Shown one piece after another: positions 1 through 13,000 of a stretch of 64,000 bases of DNA. Numbering within the stretch: the stretch's first letter is position 1; every line of letters starts with the position of its first letter. Location of the stretch: assembly GCF_000003605.2 (NCBI RefSeq), contig NW_003142819.1, positions 77,808 to 141,807 of the forward strand, in the 5' to 3' direction. The notes beneath the pieces were generated by a model. The model had not been told where the DNA came from and searched no databases. It saw only the letters and a list, made by a program, of their open reading frames with translations. The translations under genes were made by a program, and so were the position numbers. Source of the stretch: Saccoglossus kowalevskii (lineage: Eukaryota > Hemichordata > Enteropneusta > Harrimaniidae).

Positions 1-3000
1 GAAATTGTTCATGAAAAGATTTGTGATTAATAGCAAGTGAAGTTCTCCATAAACGAACCAAGTATCTAGTTAAGCATCTATGCAATGCAAAGATGGTCAC
101 ACATTTTGGAAAACTGTAAAAATCACAGATATGTTTGATTGTGAAAGGTTCCCAAAAGCTTCTGGTTATCATGGCATGGTCTTTTCCACACAAGAGTACA
201 ACACACAATTCTAACTGCAAAGGGTAGATTATTTTGTATTTCATGGAGAATTGATTGCATGCACATCAGCAGTAACAAAAAACCATTTGTCGTCAATCTT
301 ATTACTCCTCTCTAAATATAAAACAGTCTGGCCAATTCAAGTGAATATTTGAAAGCATCTGGTATAACAAGAGAATGGACAGGATATAACGAAACTTACT
401 ACTCATCTTGCCTAGCACTTAAAAGTTGATTTTTGCATAGCTCTGTCAGACCTCCCATAGACTAACAATATAATTCATAGATGGTGATAGCATGGTCAAT
501 TAAACATGAAAAATAACCCTGGCCATTTCTGCCAAATTTGGAGTATGCATATCAATCAAAGTTATTCATAGAATATTGATCAAGAGAGCACTTTAGCAGT
601 TTAACAGGAAAGATATCATTTTGACTGATTAATCATGATTTTTCTCACTTGAAATGAAAGCAGTGTCGGAATATGTTATTCATTGCCAATCGCAATACAA
701 ATGTATTGTGTGTAATGTTTGTTTTTTGCATCTGATCTTTCTATTGCCTTGGATAGTAGACATGTGGGGAATAAAGTAAATAGTATTTTTTACTGTTGAG
801 GAGATGCTAAATAATTGTTGGTTGGGCTTTCGTTGGGAATTCAGAACTGTTTGTTTAGTGTTTAGTATTTTCATGAAATCATCAACTTGTTTTGAAAAAG
901 GCACATGTATTGAAAAAATAATCACTATTCGATGCTTGTAAATATGTTAGTTAAATTTCAGTGGGTTTGAAATCAGTATACTGCACTTCCATCTCAATGC
1001 CTTATCATGTGACTAGCATAAAATGATACATTTGACTGATCTTATTACCATGCTGAAGTGAGGCATTTCTGAATTGACGAATAAATCTTGCATTTCATCT
1101 CTTGAACACATTGAATTTCCATTAGAACTATACAGGCCAGCTCATTCAGATTCCTGTGAAGGGATAAATATTGGAAAACACAACAGGAAGTAGTCAGCTT
1201 AAGCTGGGCTACCTGGGAAGAATATTGTTTTAACAGCTTAGTGTGGTACTTGTTCCTTTAGGCTTATGATCGGAAGTTTCCAGATTAATTCCTGCCATGT
1301 CTGGTGATTGCCTACTGAAATATGTGGCTGAGCCACAGGACAAAATTCACTCACTCTTAAATGCTACATGGGGCACATGATTGTGTGCTGATGTTTTGGT
1401 GCACTGTTACTGTCAGAATATGAATGTCTGTGTCAGAAACCTAAATTACAGCAACTGTGTAATCAATACCCCAGGCACAACAGCAGGATCAAAATAAAGT
1501 ATATGAAAATGGGAAAATTGAAGCTATAAGTTTATCACCAAATCTAGTCCCTGGTTTTTATTGAACACTGCAATGCCTTAAATACAAGCATACTGCAATA
1601 ATGAAATTCATTGATGTTTTCACAGAAATCTGGCTATAGCTATTAGCGGTAGTAATAACAAGTCCAGTAATGGGCTTTTTATTGAAGGAATTATACAATA
1701 CATTGTTAGCACATTAGTCATTGTGCGAAGTGTCTAATACTGTGCCAAGAGAGAATTCAAGCTAAATGTATTGAGAGGACAGTGTGAGGAGTTTCAGAAC
1801 TTTCTTATTCACATCACTGATTATCACAAAACTAGCACATTAAAATTAAATAACTTAAAAATAAAATTATCATTTAAAAACCTGCAATACCTCCTGGTAT
1901 ATTATGAATATTTTAATAATTTTCAAAAATTAAATGCATTGTTTTGAAATCATGCAATGTTTCAAAACATTTGTGACCATAGAATTAATTAATGTCTGCC
2001 TATGATATATGTAATAGGAGAAAAAATATTATTTCTGCTTGCAACATCATCCTTTCATTCTTGTTAAACACATCTTGGCGCTTTGGTGAACTAACGATTT
2101 CAAGTACAGTCATTCAAAATTGAATGACCAAATTATGTGTGGGCAGGGCACTGAATCTCTCAGTCTAAACCTAAACGGATATAGTCTGTGTCAACATTCA
2201 ACACTACTCTTTGACAAGTCATAATGATTTTATTTCGAAATGTCTGCCAAGTTTTTTGACAGCTTAGCTGTGAAATGAGCATAAAAGATTCATTTATGAA
2301 CTCGGAGGCAACTGTGCTTACATATCACATGTGATTGTGAATGAATCTTTGATAAAGTCATTGAGCTGTCAAAGTAATGCTAGTTGTTACAAATTTTCCA
2401 CAGATACAAAGCATTACTTGCCCTCCGTTGACTTATTGTGTCATCACCATTTTATAGTGATTATGAATACTACGCAGCAGAATAGAATGTTTAAAGAAAC
2501 TGACTCCATACAAAGATGCATTCAAACATCAAGTCATGACAAATAACTCATTCTGATAACGGTTCTTTTAGATTTGTGTTTAGAGATTTCTCCCCTAGCG
2601 AGTAGTGATAATTGAATTGCTTCACTTGTCAGGATGACCAATTGATTAACAGGAAGGTATTAATTATTACAAACTAATATTGATTCTCTTTGTATAACTA
2701 AAAAGAAAAATATTTCAAGCCTTTTTAGTTATGTCACAAAGTATATATTTTCTTTCAATTGGCTGTAGTAGAATATACCTTGTTGGCTCAACTGATCTAG
2801 TCACGCACACAGAAATTTTAGTCTAGTCATACAATACAGAATTTTGCTGCTAACTATATCAAATAATGCATAATTTTAATTTAAAAACGAGACATTGTTT
2901 TATCTACCCATATTTCTTCAGTCAAAAAATGGCCTTCTAGTATAGTCCACTGAAGTATAGTCTAACTGAAGTGCTTTCTTGCAGATTTCTTTACAAAAGA

Positions 3001-3962
3001 CAAATTTCTATTCTACTTAGCACATCAGAGGTACTTTAAAAGATTGTCTAAAAAGGACACCAGTCAATGAAGTCAAAAGGGATATACCTACATGATTTCA
3101 TTGATCTTAAAAAAAGTTGAATACACATTAGTACAATGATAACATTTTTTTAGTGCATTCCATCTTTCTTAAATTGTAATTCTGATTCTATACATGCATT
3201 GAAAACACGCACATTCTACCCATAATACATTGCATCATAGTTGTCCCATAATGATTCTTTTTTCATGAGTTTAAATGAATATAATCTATATATGGTTCAT
3301 TTAGCAAATTTCACCAGAAGTTAAAATAACTGTTTGATAATATATAGAGCTATTTTTCCCAAAGAAAAACATTTGATTTGCATCTAATGATGATAATCTC
3401 ATGATATCAGCTGTATGTCTATATACAAGTCTATCAAGAACTGAAAATAGTTTACAAATTAGGTTGCACAGAGCAGCTAGATGGTGTTAATTGGTCTGGG
3501 GGTTTAGGGATTGCTTTATTTAATTGGCCTCTCTAGTCATGACTCAATCTCAGCTGGATGTTGAAGGGTAACATGTCATATTGGGCCTCATCAAAACTTA
3601 TCATTGTTGGCCTATCTTCAGAGGTCAGTATAAGGTGGAATTGTTTTGTTCACCGGTGAACAAAAATGAAATCAGATGGCTGTGCTGTATGCATAGCAAT
3701 CAGATTTGCATTTGTCTGATGAATATTAATTGCATTGGAAAAGGAAAATTGACTTTGATTTTTATAAAATACACAAGATAATGACAGGTATCAGTCACCC
3801 TGATAAAAAGATGTAAAACATTGTATTGCAATAGTTTTATTGCTTAAATTTCTTTGTTATTGTAGGTTTAGTATAATCACCAGTAAAAAATTAAAAAAAA
3901 AAACAATTTTTTTCTTGAATTCCACATTTTTTGCTCATCAATAAATTTTTTATGTCTTACAG
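1..3962. other. Intron of Musashi (upstream part)
   Basis: AT-rich, CpG-poor sequence with no exon that I can match to RRM1 or early RRM2 of Musashi. The small open frames here have no recognisable protein features. The end of the stretch is a T-rich tract leading into the acceptor at 3961-3962. Confidence 0.7.
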
Positions 3963-4045
3963 GATTTGGATTTGTAACTTTTGACAGTGAAGACGTAGTT
4001 GATAAAATATGCGAGATACACTTCCATGAAGTCAACAGCAAAATG
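3963..4045 (+). CDS. msi: Musashi exon: end of RRM2 (RNP1)
   Basis: 83 nt, entering in phase 1 (the Gly codon is split across the intron) and leaving in phase 0. It encodes the RNP1 strand FGFVTF and the helix/strand up to HFHEVNSKM, the same exon span as in vertebrate MSI2. The acceptor is a pyrimidine-rich tract ending in cttacag and the donor is gtaagt. Confidence 0.93.
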
Positions 4046-7000
4046 GTAAGTTATGGAGGAGCTTGTAAATTAAAAAAAAAATGATATAGCAAGCCATTTA
4101 TATATTTTATATGCTACACTTTTATTGATAGTCATAAGTCACCATCTAAGCAACGTATTAGCTTTTATATACACTATCATATGACTTATTAAAAGATAGT
4201 GGGCTACATCAGTTCTGATTGTGATGGAGGTGCATGTTAGATGATTCAAAATCATTATTGCAGAATAGGTGTGGTTGGTAATTTGATTTGAATTGGCTGA
4301 AAGGAAGGAGGAATGTGATTGGCCAAAAGGAACACTGATATTGATTGGACAGAATGAATAATTTTGTGGGATGCAAATGTTTGAATGATGGTGTTGCATG
4401 TATATTTTTTTTGTCTTGTGTACTAGGATTGTTTTCTGATATACCCAATCAATTTGCCTATACGGTCCATATCTGTGTTGATTTGTATTTTTACAACAAA
4501 AGTGAATGATTGTAAAAAATGGATTCCCTCATAAAATGACGTATTAACTGTGGAGAATTCAAACCCTGGGAAAAATACAAACCTTATTGTATTTGGTGGA
4601 TTGGTCCCTGGGGCATATTGCCTGTAATGCCATTCGGTTTACAAATAATTTCTGTGTAACATACTTTAATTGACTGAACTAGAGCAATATTAGTATGAGT
4701 TCTTCTTGGCTGAATTATAAAACATATTTTACTTAGCTCTGCTATAGATAAACATCTACGGTAATTCAATTAATTCTTTATATTGCTAAAACCCACACAA
4801 AATTTTAGTTTAAATTCTTTGTGAATTTTCAGTTCCAGTTGTCTAATTGTAGTGTTACAAAAACATGATGGATTTTCCTAATCTGGAATATTACTAATAT
4901 AAGACTTAAATAGTCAGTGCGAAAGTGGCTTGTCATTTGATTGAGCTCTGGTCATGAAATCAACTTGCCTGGTCAGATTTTCAAAGTGCTGCAAAGTCAT
5001 GAATTATTGGATCAAATTGTAACAAGAAAAGTCGATCCGGACTGACACAACAAAGTATCGGAAAGCAACTCAGTATTAGCATATTAGATTTATCCCTAGA
5101 GAGTGTAGATTTTCAACTGACATCAGAATATTGCAACATTATATCAGTATACCTCCTGATTTGATGCAAATTAGCGCACAACATGGTATGGAGTTAGTAT
5201 ACTAGTAACAAAAGCATTATGAAATTAGAGTTACCACATCCAGGGAATGTGAAAGCAGACTTGGACAGTTTGAGCTCAATACTGACAAAAGATGATCAAG
5301 AGGTGGTGTTAGAGGTTTCACTGGGGAAGGAAATGCAGCTTGGATGGTTGCGATACACAAATGAAAAAAAAACGACAGATATAATTAGGTAAATACCTGG
5401 GCAAAGACGTTCTTATTAAATCACAGACAAAGTCTGAAAATTGACATCTCGTATAGGTTTAAATTACTCTCCTAGGTATTTCTATGCTAGTCAGGAGGGA
5501 TATGTATTGGAAATGGATAGGAATTGGATCTGGCAGAATTGATAAAATTAAATGTTTGCCTGCTTTATGAATTATGCAATATATAATGCAGGTTTATAAA
5601 TTCCTTGGTGTGTCAAGTATACATCATCACCCCCCCCCCCAAAAAAAAAAACAAACAAAAACAATTCAGGAGTTGTCTTCAGTTTCTAGGTCACACTAAT
5701 TCCATTGAGTTACCTTCGCTGGGAATTCTGTTGTCTTCATGGCATTTTAAAAATAACCATGATTACATACATGTAGTACGACTTCATTTCCTTAGTTGTC
5801 AACCAAATGTCTAGTTAGATTCAGTGATTTGGCATGCCTACAGTAAATGCAGTTTTATCAGTTAAGTAAGATGTGCCATTCCACTATCGGTTCTAGAGCT
5901 CATTAGAACTTTCACAGCTGGGTTGATCTTTTATCAAGAAATCAAGATTTTGTCCACTTCCATTGTCTGTGTTAGGAGAGAATTAGATGCTGGGAAACTA
6001 GAATGTAGATCTATTCAATAGATTTTGGTCCCCAAAGATGCATTTTTGTTATTAAAACTTTGTGATGTACAGAATGTTATCTGAAGCAGGCTTGTCATAT
6101 GTTGTAGGTTTAAAAAAAAATTATTTTAATACCTACATATAGAAGCTGTCCATATTGCTTATAATTATAATACAATTACTTGACAAGACTGTTCTCATTG
6201 CACTAGGCAGGAAAATATGTAGTTTTGTATGCACAATCAAGTTTCAAATATGAGCTGTATCAAAATCATGTGTTCGTTGTTGTGGAACTGAATCTTAGTT
6301 GTTTATGGATGGCTTTTGTTCAAACATGGTAACATAATAGGATGCAGATGCATTTATTTTTTGTGTTTTGTGCCAACTAATGACCATTCATTAATGAATG
6401 CAGTTCCAGATCCACATCTGACATGCCTGAGCAGATCAAGTTCAAACTTCACACATATACCAGACATCATTTTCGTTGCCATCAAATCGAAAATGTCTGA
6501 CTGACAGTAAAATTATTGTTGAATGCATTTCTGCTGTATCCTGTACATGCCTAGACTAATCAAGTTTAAACTTCACGCATACTTTAGGCATCAGGTCATA
6601 TAATAGCAAACATGGCAACGTTTTCTTTAGTTTAACTATGTTTTTCATTATTTGTATTTTTCAAGTTATTGATATGTGCCAGAGGAATGAAATCAAATCT
6701 AGAAAGTTATTTCAATAGAACATTTTGTGTATAGAATTCTATACATCAGAGATTTTCATTAACTGAAGATGGTATAAATAGCCTGGCAACAAACAGAGTT
6801 GTTAGTTTCCAACATCTATTGCAACAAGATGAATTCTTTTGTAATAACAATGGTGAATTACTTAACAATTTCTTGTTTAGGAAATCAACTTATGCTATGA
6901 GAGTTCAGTAATTTGACATAAGCTGCTCCATTTTTATGTTTCAAAGATTTGGACAACCATTGAGAAGAACTTTTGTGTTCAATTTAAGATGTTTGAGAGT

Positions 7001-10000
7001 TTAGTAATCTCTCTCAAAAAAGCCATTACAGTTTTGTGACTGAAAGGGTTTTCGCGTGATGAGATCACGTAGAAGTATTTGGTTCACAGTTTTGTATGAA
7101 ATAGATTGTAAATGTATCTCATGAAGGGCCAGGTTAATCCAGCTAGTCGTGCTTATCAAGGTTGATGTGTGTAACAGTAAGAATTGATTAGAGTTAAAAA
7201 CGTATTGAGAAAGTGCAAATGAAAAGTGTGCGTCTGTATGCATTAGTTTTCTATTTTCAGCTAACATGTGTTTTTTTGTTGTGGACTTTGCACATGCGTA
7301 TTGAGATGCAAATGTATAGTACTATGTCATCTGTAACTAGTACATATTCATTCTACGAGCTCAAGCAAACCATTTAAGAAAAAAAAAATTCTTTCATTCA
7401 CTGGTTAGTGATAAAAATATATCTAGAAACTCAATCCAAGCATGGTTTTCTAAGCTAGATTCCCAAATTATCACCCTGTTTTTACACATCTCTCTGGTTG
7501 GACAGACAAGCTGATGACTAAGAATATTTTTATGTAATGTACTTCACTGCTGTACAAGAAACACCACTAGTACATACTATGTTTTCAAACATATACAGCA
7601 CACCCGATTAAATAGAAGCAGCATTCTAAACTTGAATATTGTTTATTTTCAGGTGGAATGCAAGAAAGCTCAACCCAAGGAAGTGATGTTCCAGGGAGCA
7701 CTAGCACGTGGTAGGGCAGCTATGAGGGGAGCCTACGGGATGTATGGTACCGTATATCCCCTTTATCTCTTATATGTAGTAGTGACAGTGTCACTACTGT
7801 CATTAGTTACATGTAGTTGGTAGGGTGTGGCTCAATTTTCAGTTATCGCTACTACAAATTATGGGGAAAATGGGGAAATTATATAACTTGCGTTTTGGTT
7901 GGATTCCACAGATTTTTTTTATTTGGCATCATGAGCGTGGACACACTGTCCAATTTAAACAGATTTCAAATACAAAAATCCATACACTTAAATCTGTGGA
8001 ACCTTTGTGATAACTGTTGTACTGTACTGTTTTTTTGTTTTTGTTTATGATATGTCTTTATGAAAGTAAAATGCAGCTTGATATGAGTTCATTTCTCCAT
8101 GCTGTGTTTAATTCAACAGTTACATGGAAAACAGAAATTGTCATCCAGCATTACATCAGAACCCAACTCAAGTTAAAAATGTTGACGAAATACCAAAACA
8201 TTTTAATGACTGAAATTATACTTTCTTATTCCAAGAACAGAGATTTATCCAATTTTTTTTTTCCCCTCCTTTTGACCCAACATATTTTGCAGTGTACCCT
8301 CCCAACTTTGCTGCCTATGGGCGTGGCTTTCCTGGATATGCTCCTGGATTTGCATATCCATTCCCTGGTGAGTATTCCAGCAATTGTAGGATTTAGATTT
8401 TGTCTTGATGTTGTTTGTGAGCTATTTTAATACTCGGCAAATATTTGGCAGGAATAATGGCCTCTTGTTCTCTTTAGTCATTTCGGTCCAGTCATCAAAG
8501 TTGGCATGCTTTGGATAATGTACTTCAAAACATTGAAACGTGTTTTTTACAAAAGACCCAAAAAACAGTTTGTGTTGATATTACTGTCAAATATTGAAAT
8601 CAATTTGCTGTAGTATGATTAAAATCTATAACTACCTGTTAGGTTTGTCATTTATTTTTTAGGTTCAAACTCAAATGTGTTTTTTTATTATAGTAAATTA
8701 TAGTTAACATCTCGATTTAACCCCTAATTTTAAGTTGTATTGCTGTGCATCTAGCACTTTAAAATGAAAAACTACCTAAAAGTCTTTTTTCTTTTAATTT
8801 TTTAAACTAATTTTATAAAGCTTTAGCACTAAGGTTTGATTGATGGATGTTTGAGAGATTTGTAACCAATTTTGTGAGAAGAAAAATTGAAAAGCTTTTT
8901 ACATGCCACTCGCAGAAGTGTACAAAGCGTATAGTAAAAATCAGAACGGCAGACCATTCCACCTGTCAGGCTCCATATAGCCTGATTCTGATTTTAAAAT
9001 GATAGGCTTCAATTTGACTAGCCTCTTTTCGATGTCAACTCATTCTGATATCAAAATGGCTGGCAGACAGCGTATAGCCTCATTCTGATATCAAAATGGC
9101 TGGCAGACAATGTCTAGCCTCAGTTTGATATCAAAATGATTGATTTCTAAATGGAACCTCATGCAGATGCCAATCATAAGTTTCAGAATGAGGCTACTAG
9201 GTCATGGTTACAATTCATATTAAGATATATTCTTGTATGTGATAATGCATGGTTGTTTTTCATCATGCTGAATTGCCATCAATGAGCATTATGAGTAGCC
9301 CCTACTGTAACAGTAACAAAACAAATGTACTTAAAATTCACATGAGTATCATTTCAGATGAATAAAGCTCCTGGATACAAATCCATTTTAAATTAAATGC
9401 ATATATTCTATCATTTCGAGAGAATGTTCTGGTTACACCCATGCAAGTGATAACGTGTTCAGTTGAATGCATGGCAGCTACCAGGCACTTAGCAGACTAC
9501 TTGCAAGTACACAGCGTGATAGCATGCACTAACTACACTATGTTGCAAAGGGCTACTCAACTTGCTTCTTATTCTCTTGATGGTGTGTTCATACTCGAAG
9601 CAGTAACTAATGGCTTCTTCAATGTATTGTTGGAAGTGAAAGAACTTGAATCGCATGCAGAATTGAGTTTTGTTTTTGACTTAACTGCTCCAAAATAATG
9701 AATCCCTTTTATAATATAGATGGGTGGAGGGTGCTGGAAAAGCATGACCATAATAACATCTGTGATATATAATCGCTCACATATTAAACCAGCAGCTGCC
9801 CTGCTTTGCAAGGAAATAAATGTTAATCTGAGTGTTAAATACAAAAAAAAATATGCACGCGCGTTTTCCATAAACTTTTAATTGGTTTTCCAATAGCAAG
9901 TTAGATGCCAATCCCCATAACATTACACATATTGTCTAACCACAACCCTTTTCTCAGCTGTGCAGTGAAGTGTGCATTTTAAGGGGCTTTTTCTTTGGCT

Positions 10001-13000
10001 TTAATCACCTTCAAGTCAAGGATTTATATTGGATAATACAAGTATTGCTGAATATATTATCATACAGACCTGTCACTATGAAACAGTAGGCATGGGTAAT
10101 GCATTGTTCGGTCACCATGTTTTATATTTGAGTTCTCTGAAACCAAACAAAAGCCTGTGTACACAGTGAAATTATTTTGTTTTTTAGTATGCCAATAGTT
10201 GCTCTATGTTGTCTTTTATCATTTTCCTGATCTGTCTGTATTGCCATATTTTTGAAATATAGATTGAAGAATAAAATTTCTCTGAAACGGCAAATTTGAA
10301 TTAAATCTAAGCCTAAGCAGCTTCAAATTGTGCTTTCAAGTGGCAGTACTGCTTTTGCTGCTATCTTGGCTTTCAGTTCATGTATAGGTACTGTATTAAT
10401 ATCTTCAGCAATATTGTGGTATTTCATAACTAAATAAAGCTTTAGCATTCAACACATAATTTTTTTTTTTAAAGACACTAGGCAAACTGATCATTTACAA
10501 GATTGCATAATTATTGTTCTGAGTTGCTTCTTGTATGTAATTTCTTTAGTTCAATCTGCTGACGGAAACTTGTTTCAATTGGTGGTATAATCTTAGGCCC
10601 ATAAATTGAACAATTTATGTTTTTTCTCAGATTCTGATCAAACTTGCCTCTTATTTAAGACTGCATGTATAGAATATATAGATCTTTCTAGGAGATGGCA
10701 GTATTAGAGTTATGATTGTGCCACCAATGGTCAAGCACGGCTCTGCAGGCAGAAATATGTTATTATGTTAGAGTTCAGTGTTAAAGTATTGTGTTAAAGA
10801 GTTGTTGCATGTTATTTCTTTGATAAGAGATGCCATGGCAGGGAGATTGGCTGTGCCACATTTTTTAATACTGAAAATACTACTGTTGCTATTGAATCAG
10901 GATTTGGTGTGACTGCAGCGTACACAGGTGCTGGTCGGAGCACACCTGGTCGAGGTGGCCGACCTGGCAGAGGAGGCTATATGGGATATGGCCCCGGTGC
11001 TCCAGGTATAGTTCACTACAACAAAACCTAGTGCAGACTGAAGTGTGCAGCTTTTAATTAACACCTGTGTGGCTCCTGTTGTGTGGTGTTCATTTCTTCA
11101 CAATACACACATACCTGCCGGCATTTTCCCTCATCTTTTTCCCTAGTTTATAAATAATGTGGCACGCCTGTAACAGCTAATTTCTTCCCAGTTGTTGCCT
11201 GCACCCTGTTGTCAACAATAAAAAGTGAACCATGCATGATTTCAAGTTTTGCTGGTGCTGTAACTAAACTCCCCTTGGGAACTAAATAAAACCTTTGTGT
11301 TGTATTTTTCACTTAACATCAAGGCTTTTTTTAATTATTTGTCTTCCTCCTGTGTGTGGTGTATATTTTGGCTTCTTTTTTTGCTGAATTGTATGTAACA
11401 CTTTAACTCATTATTACTGTAGCCTGTAATACTTTTCAATGGGGTAATTAACAGGTGTTTATTTTTAATGTGCAACAATTTGTTTAACTTTGATACACAG
11501 TAACTATTTCCTGTATTAAGTAAAAACACTATAACCTGGGTCTGTGTGTCACAAATAAATGGTTGCTCAAACTTAGGCAATACATTTAAAATTGTCATAA
11601 ATGAAAGCATTTTGCATGCACACTTCACTGCTGTTAGGCTTTTTTAATACTTCTCTAGCAACTAACTTTTTAAACGAAAAAACCTAACTAAGCTTGTAGT
11701 TTTTATGTAAATTTGGGTGATGCATGTTTGACTTTATTGTATAAAGTAGAAGTAAAATTTGTTGTGTGTTTAGAATTTAACCTGTTAGTAAATAAGACCA
11801 CTGGATTCCCTATGTATTTGGCGTTACACAAATCCACGTAAGTACATGTAGTGTTAGGTACGTAGAATCTAGTGTCACCCAAGTCTTAACCAGGGAAGTC
11901 CAGACATAATAAGAATTAAAAAGAAAAACCCACCTCCACCCACCCGCCCCTTTTTAGTATTACATTTACATTACATTTTCCTTATTACAGGATAAGCTCT
12001 CTGAATCCCTTTCAGGTTCTTTCATTTGTATTATAGTAACAGTTAATGTTGCTGTTTCTTATCTGCTTTTGAAAGTAGGTTTAAACTGTATGACCATATT
12101 GTCTATTAGCATTGCATCTATCACTATCTTTGAATGTGCATGAATACAGACAACCATGCTTTTGGCGAAATTTGGGAAATTGCTTGGTTAAGATCAGTAG
12201 ACTTCGCTACTGATTATCAAGCAGTAATTGAGCTGAATAACAATCTCTTAATTTTTGTAAGCAGTACTAAGAGAAAATATGGTATTTAAGTTTCTTGATG
12301 TTACAGCAGCATAACTGTTCAGTGCTGTAAAAGGGAGAGATTGATGGTGTGACACTTTAGTGTGTACGTGTGTTAAGATAGATATATTGTTAGGAATTGC
12401 ATGCTATGTCTACCAACAACCGTCTCCCTATCTCCTAGGATTCCCTGGTTATGGCTATATGCCTCAGCCTGCACCTCTACCCCCTCCGACAGTGGGTGGT
12501 GATCGGCGTACTCCTGGCGCACCTCCCTACTCCTACGCAGATTATGGCTCTGCTGGTCCAGCTCCTGCAGCAGGAGCTGTGTTAACTCGTGGCACAGTGC
12601 CCAGAACAGAGGCCTCTGCTATGCATCAGCATGACTATGGGCGGGAGTACCAACATGCAGGTGGGTGGCTATACATTACATAATGACACATTTTATGTTA
12701 AATTCAATTGACCTCCATTTGAAAATGTACCTATGACATAGTTGATGTAGTGCCTTGTGGTAAATGCAAGAAGTAGAAGGTGTCATCTTTTCGGAATGCA
12801 AAATACTGCAAGAGCTTTAATTAGTTATTGGTTAGCTAGAACTCTAGTGTAGAATAAAACTGATGGTCCAATATAGACATACTTTTATCTTTGGGGCATC
12901 ATTATATGTAGGAATCCTATGGCTTGGTAATAAGTCTACAGATGTCTCCCAGTCTCTCACTGAGGTAAGATGTTGCATGCTTGCATGCGCTAGTCCTTTA

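Noticed and set aside
8017-8430. 137-codon frame overlapping a Musashi exon
   Set aside because: It covers the real exon at 8293-8367 in a different frame and runs through intron on both sides; a shadow of the true exon.
9441-9698. 85-codon open frame in a Musashi intron
   Set aside because: No recognisable domain, no splice signals tying it to Musashi, and similar-length frames occur by chance across this window; left as intronic.
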